From assembly GCA_942159475.1 (NCBI GenBank), contig OW804098.1:1712383-1776382 (forward strand): a stretch of 64,000 nt of DNA, given 5' to 3'. The notes under the pieces are model-generated. The model did not search any database. It was given only the letters and a program-made list of their open reading frames with translations, and was not told the DNA's origin. A program made the translations under genes and the position numbers. The stretch's first letter is position 1. Each line of letters starts with the position of its first letter. This document shows, piece after piece, positions 35,474 to 47,500 of the stretch. The DNA comes from Sthenelais limicola (lineage: Eukaryota > Annelida > Polychaeta > Phyllodocida > Sigalionidae).

Positions 35474-35706
35474 GGTCAGATTTTCAGAAAATGTACAAAT
35501 CACCTTCCCCAATCTTCACAAATAACCAAAATTTCAGACGGAAATATAGTTAGAAATACAGTTTAACCTAACCAGACAGATTGCTAGAATCTATGCAATG
35601 CCGAATATACTCGAATTTACCCAATATTGACCAAATTGCAGCCTAATTTAGCAGAATTTACTAAATGTGTAGAACTGCCAATTGTAGATTTTCTGAAAAT
35701 CTGACC
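35474..35706. mobile_element. TIR family B MITE with 7-bp target duplication
   Basis: Starts GGTCAGATTTTCAGAAAATG and ends in the inverted complement ATTTTCTGAAAATCTGACC. The flanks both read TATTTTG (35467-35473 and 35707-35713). 233 bp, non-coding. Relatives are at 59450-59679 and, degraded, at 40733-40880. The size and duplication suggest a DNA transposon derivative, superfamily unknown. Confidence 0.75.
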
Positions 35707-35807
35707 TATTTTGGGAATGATACCACAGGAACCAAGTGGTTTGTGGGTGAGTCTAAGTACTCTTGCCAGGGGGAGAAAGCATGCTACTGAAGAATACTGG
35801 GCCGATC

Positions 35808-35990
35808 TTTTTTTTTTTGTTTTAAAAATTTTATTCAATTGCCTGCCGTCTGGGCTACAATACTAAGACATTTATTAAAACGAGCAAAAGATATGAATAA
35901 TATGAATATAAGACATATAGACATGGAAGATTATGCAGCATCAACACTTGTGTTTGCGCCTCCAAGAGCGTGTACAATTACAGCGAGGCC
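35808..35990 (-). mobile_element. Retroelement 3' end with poly(A)
   Basis: The minus strand reads CCCAGACGGCAGGCAATTG then AATAAAATTTTTAAAAC and an A run. It is homologous to the fragment at 25296-25372. The 5' limit is uncertain. Confidence 0.5.
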
Positions 35991-36099
35991 ATCTGTCGTC
36001 AAAAAGGTACATTCAGCTTATTCACTTCACATCATTTCCGCTAGTGGGCGCCACCTTATGTACTATATAACCCACTGCACAGGCATTTGGTTTCATTCG

Positions 36100-36392
36100 A
36101 GCTAGGCCGATCTTCAGTTTATTGAATTAATTCTCCAGCCGGGTGAGAAAAGACTTCAACGCAACTTAACCTACTCAGCGCATCACTAAAGCTTCCAAAA
36201 TAATTACAATTTTACTTAAACTTTCTACATTACCATCCATGTAAACATTGCAGTACCCAGCGACTGATTTTGTGTGGATACTCTTGGTTGGTTTACAGAC
36301 CGAGTCCGAGGTCAAAGGGTGAATCCAAGTAGGCTTCTATCAGTAAGTTTCTATCAGTAGAAAAACTCTATTTCCCTCAACAACAAAATGCT
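36100..36392. repeat. 293-bp duplicate, TRP copy
   Basis: Partner of 23903-24195. It begins GCTAGGCCGATCTTCAG and ends CAACAACAAAATGCT. The TRP reading frame crosses its right boundary without interruption. Confidence 0.9.
36118..36123 (-). terminator. AATAAA polyadenylation signal of the TRP gene
   Basis: Complement of TTTATT, about 220 bases after the stop codon. It lies inside the block duplicated at 23903-24195. Confidence 0.6.
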
Positions 36393-38139
36393 TCTTCAGA
36401 TTAAACACGAGGATTGGTCTATATATTGTGTCCATCCCGAACAGTTGATGCGCCATTTGAATATCATTGGCTAAATTGTTGCGCTGGAACATGAGTATAT
36501 GATGACTGTATGCCGCAACCTCGGAGACAGACTGGGAATATATGGCAATGATAAGGTTGAGAAACATGATGGGCACAAATAAGATATAGATCACATGAAC
36601 ACACATGAGGAAAGGATCTAGGTCATCACCTAAAGTCATTGAATTTATCATTAACAACTGCACAGCATACAAACTATGGAAATAACTTTTAAAGCTAGAG
36701 TCACTTTCAATGAGCCCATATTTTGTTAGTGTTGTATAAAAGATATTAGCAAAAGCTATTTGGACAATTAACATAGCGATTATGAACCCTGCAGTGTTGG
36801 AAAGTATGTGTTTGAATGCAATGACAATATAACCTAATGATGTTATTTGCATGAGGTAGAAACAACCACCTATTAGACGAACTTGAATGCAGAAATAAAA
36901 AATGTGGATCAAGCTTGCAAAAAGTTCCACTTGATAATGATTAGCAACTAGCAGTAAAGATATCATCAATGAATCTATCATTTCAAATACTATAGACATG
37001 TTGTAAAAGAAAGATGGTTGCAAAATAGGATCTATTGTTTTGAATATGGAATTGTTTACCTTACATAAATTATACATTGACCATTGACAAAACACTCCAA
37101 ATGCAATAGATTGAATGCTCTTTAAGAAAGATATAATAATCAATGTGAAATACACATTTCTGGATAACTCAAAACATTTATTGAAGCTGTAGGAAAAGGC
37201 TTCTGTATGGGTGTAGTTAGTATGGTTAGCATACAGGTCTGGGTAGAAGGTCTCTACAGTAAAACATGATTGGCATATAGCTGCTATTGGTACACAGGAC
37301 AAACAAAACATCACAAGACTCATTATAATCGACCAATAACATTTGTGATATCGTTTCCTAAACCAGAGTTGTATTAGAGGTGAGGAAATGAAATCATGCT
37401 TGTCTTTGGATTTAAAAATAGCAGCATCACTAAGCATGAGAAAATTCAGCGGTGACTTCATTTGCCTTTTCCCATCTGGGTGCTCATAATCTGTGACGTC
37501 ATACATTACATATCGTACCCAGTTGTGCTTGATGACCTTGTGCAAATACACATCTCTTGTGTTCATTATAGCCATGAAAAACGCAGGCAGTTGCAGCTTG
37601 CATGAGAGTTCTAGAAGGTTCAGACCATCACCATCATCTTGAAGAACCATGGCTTTGAAATCATTCCTGGGAATGGTGGACTGAAGCATGTGGTAGAAGT
37701 GGATATATTGCTGAGTGTGTGCTGGGTTGAAGCAAGCACAGTATAACAGGTAGGCAATAATGTTGTTGCTGCTGTGGTCTGGTACTAAATACCCTACACC
37801 CTCATCAAGCAACACTTTCATCACTTCCCATGAGGCTGAAGAAAGTGTTAGTGCCACAGTGCTGCGGGGCAAATAAGACAGTTTTGGTGAATCCATAGCT
37901 GAATACGTGCTCTGTGTTTCATACAGGTTGAATGTGCCGCTCAGTAAGTATGTCCTCTGCTCACCGGTGGCACCATTGAGAATCTCCTTCACCTTCTCTG
38001 CTGAGTCATTCTCAATCAGTTCAATCCAGTTATCAGGCAGGTCAGGTTTACTAGCCTCAGCTCCTTTAGGTGAGTTTTTCACTTCCAAGCTGGGTGAAAG
38101 AACAGTCACCGAGTCATGAGTCGCCTGGGGAACATGCAT
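36340..38139 (-). CDS. TRP-family cation channel-like protein, intronless
   Basis: 599 codons from ATG at 38139, one exon. Residues 1-240 are a soluble region with degenerate ankyrin-like helices (KSPLNFLMLSDAA at ~228). Six hydrophobic segments follow at about 268-290, 330-352, 384-400, 405-430, 450-470 and 511-533. A pore loop near 490-507 reads LLMINSMTLGDDLD, and S6 ends MFLNLIIAIYSQ, like the TRP S6 (LNLLIA). An NHTNYT sequon lies between S1 and S2. These features fit a plasma-membrane cation channel of the TRP superfamily with a short N-terminus. The last ~17 residues and the 3' UTR come from a 293-bp block found elsewhere in the window. Upstream 5' exons cannot be excluded. Subfamily not assigned; polycystin seems less likely. 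Confidence 0.75.
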   Translation of the reverse strand: MHVPQATHDSVTVLSPSLEVKNSPKGAEASKPDLPDNWIELIENDSAEKVKEILNGATGEQRTYLLSGTFNLYETQSTYSAMDSPKLSYLPRSTVALTLSSASWEVMKVLLDEGVGYLVPDHSSNNIIAYLLYCACFNPAHTQQYIHFYHMLQSTIPRNDFKAMVLQDDGDGLNLLELSCKLQLPAFFMAIMNTRDVYLHKVIKHNWVRYVMYDVTDYEHPDGKRQMKSPLNFLMLSDAAIFKSKDKHDFISSPLIQLWFRKRYHKCYWSIIMSLVMFCLSCVPIAAICQSCFTVETFYPDLYANHTNYTHTEAFSYSFNKCFELSRNVYFTLIIISFLKSIQSIAFGVFCQWSMYNLCKVNNSIFKTIDPILQPSFFYNMSIVFEMIDSLMISLLLVANHYQVELFASLIHIFYFCIQVRLIGGCFYLMQITSLGYIVIAFKHILSNTAGFIIAMLIVQIAFANIFYTTLTKYGLIESDSSFKSYFHSLYAVQLLMINSMTLGDDLDPFLMCVHVIYILFVPIMFLNLIIAIYSQSVSEVAAYSHHILMFQRNNLANDIQMAHQLFGMDTIYRPILVFNLKKHFVVEGNRVFLLIETY

Positions 38140-38162
38140 GATGTTGGATAATTTTTGGGCAG

Positions 38163-38588
38163 TTAGATAGATAGTGCCTCAGCGCATACAATGATCCTTA
38201 GCCTATCAATTTGTGGCTGGTATATAGAGGGTTGGACAGTCAGATAGATAGTGCCTCAGTGCATACAATGATCCTTATATCAACATGTGGCTGGTATATA
38301 GAGGGTTGGACAGTCAGATAGATAGTGCCTCAGTGCATACAATGATCCTTAGTCCATCAACATGTGGCTGGTATATAGAGGGTTGGACAGTCAGATAGAT
38401 AGTCCCTCAGTGCATACAATGATCCTTATATCAACATGTGGCTGGTATATAGAGGGTTGGACAGTCAGATAGATAGTCCCTCAGTGCATACAATGATCCT
38501 TATATCAACATGTGGCTGGTATATAGAGGGTTGGACAGTCAGATAGATAGTCCCTCAGTGCATACAATGATCCTTATAGTCTATCAAC
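38163..38588. repeat. ~75-bp minisatellite upstream of the TRP gene, six units
   Basis: Unit: GGACAGTCAGATAGATAGTG, CCTCAGTGCATACAATGATCC, TTATATCAACATGTGGCTGG, TATATAGAGGGTT. It starts about 25 bases upstream of the TRP ATG, so it occupies the 5' UTR or promoter region. Confidence 0.88.
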
Positions 38589-39082
38589 ATGTGGGTGATG
38601 TGAGAATGTGTAACGTGTTCTACTTGCACATATATTACTGCTTCATGAACAGCCCATGGGTTGCTAAGGAGCAAATGTACCATTCACCGTCAACATCCTT
38701 GCAAATATCCCAGTAAAGACAGAGGGTCTTACAAGGCTGTTAATACAGGTCGATAGCGTTAACCAGTGTAATACAAACATACCACTCAAGATGAAGGTAT
38801 TCCACTGTGGCCTAATGGAGCTTCATTGATTTCCCTTGAGCTGACCATTACAGCTAATGGCCAAAGTGTTTGTTGAGGCATTTACCAAATACCCAAGTAT
38901 GATGAGATCAATCCGATTCTAAAGATAGTAAACAGTAGCTAAACAAATAAGAATTTCTAGAATTTAAGCTTGATATTTTTATTTTTGAAACAAAAAAGTT
39001 TAATTCACTACAGGGAATAACAACACAACCAGGTTCTTGCAGGTCCTCGTCATCAAAAGTCTTTGACAATATCGCAAAACTA

Positions 39083-39973
39083 CATTAACATTAACAGTAC
39101 CAGTCCAAAACTATATTAACAGTACCAGTCCAAAACTGTATTAACAGTACCAGTCCAAAACTATATTAACACTACCAGTCCAAAACTACATTAACAGTAC
39201 CAGTCCAAAACTATATTAACACTACCAGTCCAAAACTATATTAACAGTACCAGTCCAAAACTGTATTAACAGTACCAGTCCAAAACTATATTAACAGTAC
39301 CAGTCCAAAACTATATTAACAGTACCAGTCCAAAACTATATTAACACTACCAGTCCAAAACTATATTAACACTACCAGTCCAAAACTATATTAACAGTAC
39401 CAGTCCAAAACTATATTAACACTACCAGTCCAAAACTGTATTAACAGTACCAGTCCAAAACTATATTAACACTACCAGTCCAAAACTACATTAACAGTAC
39501 CAGTCCAAAACTGTATTAACAGTACCAGTCCAAAACTATATTAACACTACCAGTCCAAAACTACATTAACAGTACCAGTCCAAAACTACATTAACAGTAC
39601 CAGTCCAAAACTATATTAACACTACCAGTCCAAAACTATATTAACAGTACCAGTCCAAAACTACATTAACAGTACCAGTCCAAAACTATATTAACAGTAC
39701 CAGTCCAAAACTACATTAACAGTACCAGTCCAAAACTATATTAACAGTACCAGTCCAAAACTACATTAACAGTACCAGTCCAAAACTATATTAACAGTAC
39801 CAGTCCAAAACTACATTAACAGTACCAGTCCAAAACTATATTAACAGTACCAGTCCAAAACTACATTAACAGTACCAGTCCAAATCTATATTAACAGTAC
39901 CAGTCCAAAACTATATTAACACTACCAGTCCAAAACTACATTAACACTACCAGTCCAAAACTACATTAACAGC
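39083..39973. repeat. 25-bp minisatellite, about 35 units
   Basis: Unit AGTACCAGTCCAAAACTATA then TTAAC. Two variable positions recur, AGTACC/ACTACC and TATATT/TACATT/TGTATT. The right half shows a regular TATA/TACA alternation, a 50-bp higher-order unit. No coding potential. Confidence 0.95.
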
Positions 39974-40732
39974 CTCAGTGGCAGGCCAAAGGTCGTTAAA
40001 CAAGCCCTACATGAAACAGCAGTACCACACCAAGGTAATTCAGTACACAAGAGTAAAAGTTGTTATGAGAAGGTAATGCATACAACTTGAAAAGTACGTG
40101 AAGAAACAACAAATATTAAATACTTCAACCTCTGATGGCCCAATATACAGTTGAATATATAAACTTGTCACTCAGGTTCTGCTTGGGTTACCGGAACAGA
40201 AGCATACAGCACAGCCTAAACTATTGTGCCTCGAGTGTTTTATCAATCGAGTAGTATACTTGTTTCTGTTTGAGGAAGAAAATAAAAAAAAATAAAAGTG
40301 TTTATTCTGAATATACTCCTGCTATATGTAGGTCTAGAATGTAACTGAATCGACAGAATTAATCCTGTTCGATGGTAAAAATGTGGTAAATCGACTTAAA
40401 ATATTTCTTGTATACTTGTAATATTAATCTTTTTTCAGTGGGCTCTATGAGGTTATCATTGTATGAAAATAGATCCAATGAAATGTATTAAAAAGAAAAA
40501 GAAAATTGTGCCAGACTGCCTGGTGTCCGCTTCCCGCTGGTACCACATTAATATGTATTAAGATAATATAAGATAAGATAAAATGTATTTCCCTTCCCCA
40601 TAACCTCCCTCTTTATCCCTCCCCTTCCCCTTCCCTATCTCCCCGTTCTCTCCATTCCTGTAGTAGGCTAGCTCTGTATACATGGTCATATCAAGGCACT
40701 CTAGAATCAGGGGACAGGGGCAGTAGCAGTAG

Positions 40733-40880
40733 GGTCAAGTTTTCAGAAAATTGGCCTTCACCAATCCCTGCAAATAGCTCCGAAAAATCAGGTTCACAAT
40801 ACAGTTCAACATAACCAGACAGATTTATTGAATAGATACAATACATACTATACTCAGATAAAGTCAGTATAATTGTCAAT
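40733..40880. repeat. Degraded TIR family B copy
   Basis: Shares GGTCAAGTTTTCAGAAAA, CAGTTCAACATAACCAGACAG and ATACTCAGATAAAGT with the 35474 and 59450 copies. The right end is lost. Confidence 0.55.
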
Positions 40881-41260
40881 AACTAGATAACCTCACTTGA
40901 GACCAAAGGAAACCACCCTGAAAGTTAGAGCCCCACATAGCCAGTAAATACCCGTTCAGGGGTTTGTCTGCAGCGTGTAGTTTCGCATTCTAGAAATAAT
41001 TGTATCAATGTTTCAATTCATAATGGAGGAAAACTAGCTAGGTAATGGTACCATTGTGCAGGTAATCTCTGAGGAAACTACCTTTCAGTAACTGAACAAA
41101 ATCTCTATGATGTAACAAGAGTTGTTTTTCATTAGAAAAATGCACTTTGTAAGAGGGTGAGGTTAGGCATACTTCTTGTCCTGCTTTAGGGATAATTTTG
41201 AAACTACCCAAGTTAACCACTGGGGTACTAAGACAAAAATGCGGGAAAATGCGGGAAGAG

Positions 41261-41336
41261 GTATTGTCCCATGGCGGAGGTATCCGACCAAGGGTGTGTA
41301 GCACCGCAGTCGGATACGGAAGCCAAGGGACGATAC
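41261..41336. repeat. Fold-back of 76 bp
   Basis: GTATTGTCCC…GGTATCCGAC is mirrored by GTCGGATAC…GGGACGATAC. Probably a small inverted-repeat element. Confidence 0.6.
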
Positions 41337-43399
41337 AGATTTCCCGCTATGTCCCGTGGATTTTTTTGTATTTATTTCGCCTTTACTTATCAACATGTAG
41401 CCTACCTGATAATGACAGAAATGTTGATAGAGGTGAATTAATGTTCTTTGTGGTTGAAGTTGACATCTTTGTTTACATCATGACGCCCGTCATGACTCCC
41501 CGTTATGACGCATTTTATTTCTATGCGCTGTTACGGCCGTCGTATCGGCCTCAGGACTGAGTTGCACTCTCAGGGCTAAGTCAATGGGCCGTGCGTATTG
41601 ACCACACTCAAAGGTGAAATAAATGGTCTTTCTACCCCATCCCATGTCTCCTGAAGGTAGACTGTTCTCAAGGATGTACAAAATATACAATAATTTTTTA
41701 TTTGATAAAAAATGTTGATTTCAGTTGTAAAATGTACAAAATTGATAAATTTATATAAATTTGAAAATGATAAAATTGAATAGATTGAAAAATTGATAAA
41801 AATAAGATGAAGATGAGAAAAAGGTGTGGGCGGGTGGGTGCCTTGATAGATTGTCAAAGGTGAAGTGAGGGCGATGGCGGTGTGGTGAGTGATTATATAG
41901 GTGGTGGTAGAGGGCGCAGGTGAGGAGGTGAAGGGTGGTATGGGTAATGAGTCATGCTGGCAATGATCCCGCCTTAGCACACAGCCAATGTGGCGAAGAT
42001 TAACTCAAACCTTAGAGAAGGACATACTTTCTCTAAGGTCAAACATTTTCTTTCAACTCATTTTATTTCTTTATCTTTGGGTTGGGTTCACGCAATCTAT
42101 ATCTATTATATCACACAATGAATGAATGGAAAATGAATTGACTGAAGAGTCTGTGCAGGGGATTCAACTAGGAACGTTCTTTTTCTCACATTTTATTTGG
42201 TATTGTTTTTGAACATGAATGAAAAATAACTTTTACAATGCTTTTACATACAATTGTAGTAGTTCTGCAATCCTCCGCAGTGTAGCTGATCCAGAAGGGA
42301 TTGGTACACTTCTTTAACACTAGAGGTGCTGCAGTCATGATGGCTTGCATTACATGTCACTTATCTCTAAACCTCTATTATCTACCATTTATGCTATGTT
42401 CTGTTATGAACCAGACTTAGGATGTATTCCGTTTGTACTACTTATATCTACTCCAGTTGAACTGCTGTTCTATACCTGATGTTTTACCCCACTATATTGT
42501 CCTGATCTGCTGGATCCTTTACTCCTACTACACCACCTCTATCTTCTGATCCAAGTACCTTACTCTGGTACAGAGGATCCGGATTAGGGTCAAGACCTTT
42601 GGCCAAGAACGGGACATAATAAACCAGAAGTGGAACAATCACTTGTTTTTTGGTTTTTTTTCTTTGTTTATTAGTGTTAAGTTGAGCGAATCACAACACA
42701 ATCACAGTATGCGTTCATATTTTCTTATGCTATTTTTCCATATTCAATATACACAAGTGGACAGGTCAAATATTCAAGATAAAAATATTCAAATTCTAAA
42801 ATATTCAAGCATCAAGCATATCAATATCTAAAACATGTAATATAACATCGTATAGACAGTGAAGGTTATACCTTAATGTTCTTGTTATTTCTCGGTAATA
42901 CTTGATATGTTAACACATCATTTGCCAATCTGAAAATACTAGTTTTTTGCTATACATACTTAGATTTTAACATTAATTCATATATATATATACATTATGT
43001 ACTACTACTCCTTCAGTTAGCTCTATTACTTCGTTTTATATCAATACATTCATGATGCACATGATCTTCTATCTTCTTCTTCTGTGGGACAATTTCCCAA
43101 CCAAGGTACATTAATACATCATTTTAATTATTATAATATCAGTATACCTAGCTGATTGATTACTGGACACACTGCTTCATAATCCAAATTTATATGGATT
43201 TGGTGAGCCACTCAGCTAGCATAAATTCTTTCAGGAACACTCAGAAATGCCTTTTAACATTTGAATTTAGGGGGTTGGGGAGCCTTCAAAGTTGTTATTT
43301 ATGAAGGATTTTTTTCATTGTTTTGCATTGGGACTATCAGGATTTCCTGGTTGCCCTTCCCCTCCCGATCCTCCCCTTTCCCTCCCCATCCTCCCCTTC
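41337..43399. other. No gene recognised; downstream flank of the NLR-like gene
   Basis: AT-rich. On the minus strand an ATTAAA (complement near 43122) and an AATAAA (complement near 42667, beside a T-rich run) are candidate polyadenylation signals for the gene ending at 43400. Neither can be chosen without transcripts. Confidence 0.35.
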
Positions 43400-44519
43400 C
43401 TATAATATCATACAACATTTTCTTTTTCTTATCATTATTGCACTAACTCTTCTCCGCACCTCTTCAGTCTCCTTAGCCTCCACCTCACACATCACCCCTT
43501 CATCCTCTCCCTCCACCTCATCCTCTGCAACCTCACCATCAACCTGCTTCATATCGTTTTGCTCTACATTGTCTGCGTTCGCACCCACCTCCTTATCCTG
43601 CAACTCCACCTCCTCCCTCTCAAGTACTACCTCCTTCTTCTCCACCTTGTTATCCTGCAACTCCACCTCCTCCCTCTCAAGTACTACCTCCTTCTTCTCC
43701 ACCTTGTCATCCTGCAACTCCACCTCCTCCCTCTCAAGTACTACCTCCTTCTTCTTCACCTTGTCATCCTGCACCTGCTCCTCTTCATTGATCACCTCCT
43801 CTTTGTCATCCCTCTCCACAACAGTCACCTGCTTTACTAACACCTTCTTTCTCTCTCTCCTCTCCCTCACCTGCCCCCTATACTCATCACTGACGTCCCT
43901 GCCATCAGGCAGCATCCATGAAGGTTTATGTAGAGTGTCCCCCTCCACCCAGTCTACTATAGATGTCCACAGGTCCTCATCAGGCTCCTCATCCACTATA
44001 ACCCTGCACCACCACAACTCAACCCTGGGACATCCATGTGTGAGGAGTGCATTGAGCAGCTCCCTCTTGTGCCTCATCTCTGATACATATATGTAGCCAT
44101 AGCCAATGGTTACCCGGACCCTAACCTTCCCCCAGCCAGTAGTGTGTAAGTATAAGTCAAGGGCCTCAACACAAGGCAGGACATGCCCTGCAGCTCTGGG
44201 ATGTGGTGGGAATGTATCATCTAGCCATATTACAAGTTCCATACATGTAGGGAGTCGCTCCAATGCCTTCTTATACTCCTCCCGTGTGTAGCACCCAGCA
44301 GATGCACCACCATAGGTATGGGTATAGCTGTGGTAGTCAAGTGTAGCTGTGTGTGTATGTGAGAGTGTGTGGGCTGCCTGGTACCTCTCCAGTAGATAAG
44401 CACAGTCAGCTGGATGCCATGCATAGACTTCCACCACGTCCCCTTCTGCAATAGCCCAATGGATTATCAGGCCCCAGCGTGCTGTGCCTGGCAGGAGGTA
44501 GTACACACGTTTGTCTCCC
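43400..44519 (-). CDS. Last exon: unknown domain, Glu/Lys repeats, CaaX-like end
   Basis: The acceptor TTTTGTGTTGTAG is joined in phase 2 to the NACHT exon (the split codon makes Trp in EWGDKR). About 210 residues rich in Trp, Tyr and His (RWGLIIHWAIAEGDVVEVYA; ELVIWLDDTFPP; VDWVEGD) match nothing I know. A 60-bp coding minisatellite (about 43598-43770) then gives three REEVELQD-VEKKEVVLE-type repeats, likely helical and charged. A Glu/Asp-rich stretch follows, then IRKRKCCMIL and the stop. A cysteine four residues from the end with aliphatic M-I and terminal L fits geranylgeranylation, and the adjacent RKRK would aid membrane binding. Confidence 0.75.
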
Positions 44520-47500
44520 CTACAACACAAAAGAGTAAGTTTATAATTTGCACAATTTTAACAAAAGGTTTTTGTAATGATAACTGCAAGACACGAGATT
44601 GAGTTATGGAGTGACTTTATTGTCCGATGGTTACAACGGTCTCCTCGAGACCTGTAGGTGGCAGCACAAGTATCGGGACATCTCCCCTTAACCTATAATA
44701 TAAAAATAGAAATGAACATAGTTATTTTAACATTCTTCTATCAGTCGTCTAGTTGGAATTGCGACTCTGGTACTCCTTCTAACATTGTCATTAGTTTCAG
44801 TATCTGCTTGAATTACTGGTCTGGAGACTCTGTTACTTTCTCCTGTACCAGTTGTTACATGTTCTTGTGTTTCTTTTAGTTCTCCACTTTTCGTGGGAGA
44901 TCTTACATTTGATGCTTCGCTAGGCGCTACATATATTTCATCTTCTTCCCTTTCATTCCTTATTACATTTTCATTTGTTTTTAGAAGTTGTCTTCGGTTT
45001 CTTCTGAACACCTTACCACCTTCAGTCATGACCTTATATGACCTCTCGCTTAGTTTATCTGTTACTACTGCCTTTTCATCCCAGTGATCCTGCCTTAGTC
45101 TGACTGTATCATTCCTCTCCAGTGGTCTTAAATCTTTTGCTGATCTGTCATATCGCTCCACCTCTTTTTCTCTAGCCTGTTGACTTTCTTTCTCTGCTCT
45201 CTTTTCAACTCTTTTTCCTATCTGTACTACTCCTCTAATCGTTCTCCCCATTAATAATTCTGCGGGCGATTTTCCCTGACTCATTGGGGCTGATCGATAT
45301 GCCATTATGGCCATGTATGGATCCTCTCCACCTTCCTTAGCTCTTGATAAAATATTCTTAATATTCTTAATAATGCCAACCCCTCTTTCCGCCTTGCCGT
45401 TTGATTGGGGGTAGCGTGGGGACGAGGTTCTGTGACTAAACCCATATTCCTGTGAGAATGTATTGAACACCTGGGCACTGAATTGCGGCCCATTATCTGT
45501 CACCAAGATCTCTGGGACCCCATGTCTTGCAAATATCAACTTTAGGTGCTCTGCTACTTCCTCGCTCAATGTTGACTTTAACAGTGCAATCTCCGGGTAG
45601 TTACTACAGTAATCAATCACCAATAGATAGTTCTTCTGATTCCAATAAAACAGATCTGCCCCCACTTTCTGCCAGGGACCCCATTCTACCCCATCACTTG
45701 CATACGTCTCCTTCTGTTGATTTGGCCTGTACTTTAGACAGATGGGGCAATTTAGAACCTGCTCCTCAATATCTCGATTTAGATTTGGCCAGTACATAAC
45801 TTCTCTTGCTAAACGCCTTTGTTTTTCTATTCCCATGTGTCCAGTGTGAATTCTTTTCAACATCTCCGACCTCATGCTAATTGGAACCACTATCCGGTCC
45901 CCTTTAAATATTACTCCCTTTATCATGCATAATTCATCCTTAAAGGTTGCATAAGCCGGGCAGGCTCCACTTTTCCACCCTTCCATGATGCATGTCTTAA
46001 CCATACAAAGCATGTCATCATTATTCGTGGCCTCAGCAATCCTTTCCATTTGTCTTTCTGAGGCCGGGACACTTTCGTATATCATGCTCACCTGAGCTTC
46101 CATTTCCTCTATTAGATCTACATTTACTTCCTCAATGTTCCTCACCTTAGCCCTGGACAGCGTATCAGCCAAGTGCAAAAACTTCCCCGGCAACCATTTA
46201 AATACCAGGTCATACCGCTGCAGTTTCAGCATGAGACGCTGCAATCGGGGGGACATATCATGCATTGGTTTCTCAGACAATGGAACAAGGGGCTTGTGGT
46301 CTGTTTCTAAAATGACCGACTTCAGCCCATACACGTAATTGTGGAATTTTTGACAACCATATACTAGCCCCAGAGCCTCCTTCTCAATCTGTGCATACCT
46401 GCACTCGCATTCTGTCAACGACCTGGCCCCATATGCAACTGGTTTCCATTCCTCCCCATGCAACTGCAGCAACACTGCTCCCAAGCCATCTTTACTTGAA
46501 TCCGTTGATACCTTTGTGGGCAGACCTACATCAAAATAGCTTAAAACCGGATGTGAGGAGAGACATTCTTTGATTTTCTTCCATTCCTCATCATGCGCCT
46601 TGGTCCACATCCACGAGACCTGTTTGCTCAACAATTTTCTCATGTTAGTGCACATTGTCGACAAGTTTGGGATAAATCTCCCGACATAATTTACACATCC
46701 CAACACCCTCTGTATGTCCTCCCTCAAGGTGGGTGTGGCCATATCTGATATTGCTCTAACTTTCTCTGGGGAGGGGCTTACACCTTCTTTAGTCAAAATT
46801 TCACCAATGAATTCCACCTTTTCCTTTGCTATTTCGCATTTACTCCAGTTCATAGCTAACCCACTCTTAGCAATCCTTTCTTTCACTGCCTTCAGCCTTT
46901 CATCATGCTCCACCAGTGTTGCCCCGTACACCAAAATATCATCCATGTATACCCGGACCCCAGGACAACCCTCAAATATCTGGACCATACTTCTATGAAA
47001 AATCTCTGGTGCTGAGCACAAGCCATAAGGTAAACGTCTGTAGGCGTACCTTCCAAACGGGGTGGCAAAAGTTGTCATTAATTGGGACTTTTCTGACAAC
47101 CGAACCTGCCAAAAAGCCTGACTGGCGTCTAATTTACTAAATATTCTGGCCCCCTTCATCTCACTAAATAGCTCCTCCCTTGTTGGAAGCTGAAAGTGTT
47201 CCCGCTTTATACTTTTGTTCAAATCTTTTGGGTCCAAACAAACTCTGAGTGCTCCATTAGGTTTCTTAACTGTTACAATTGCATTGACCCATTCTGTTGG
47301 TTCTAACACTTTCTTAATAACTCCTATCTTTTCCATCCTATCCAACTCTTCCTTTAAACCTGCCTTTATAGCTACAGGAACTCTCCTTGGAGGATATACA
47401 ACTGGCCTAGCATCAGCTCTAATCTTGAGATCATACACCACTGGAATGGCAGACAAAGTTTCTGTCGTGTCAGGAATAGTACAACCAGACAAGTCATGTA

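Noticed and set aside
39083..39973. CRISPR-like array of 25-bp repeats
   Set aside because: Units are contiguous with no unique spacers, and the genome is eukaryotic.
43323..44096. 257-codon Ser/Thr-rich plus-strand frame
   Set aside because: Antisense shadow of the last exon of the NLR-like gene, caused by its Glu/Lys repeat.
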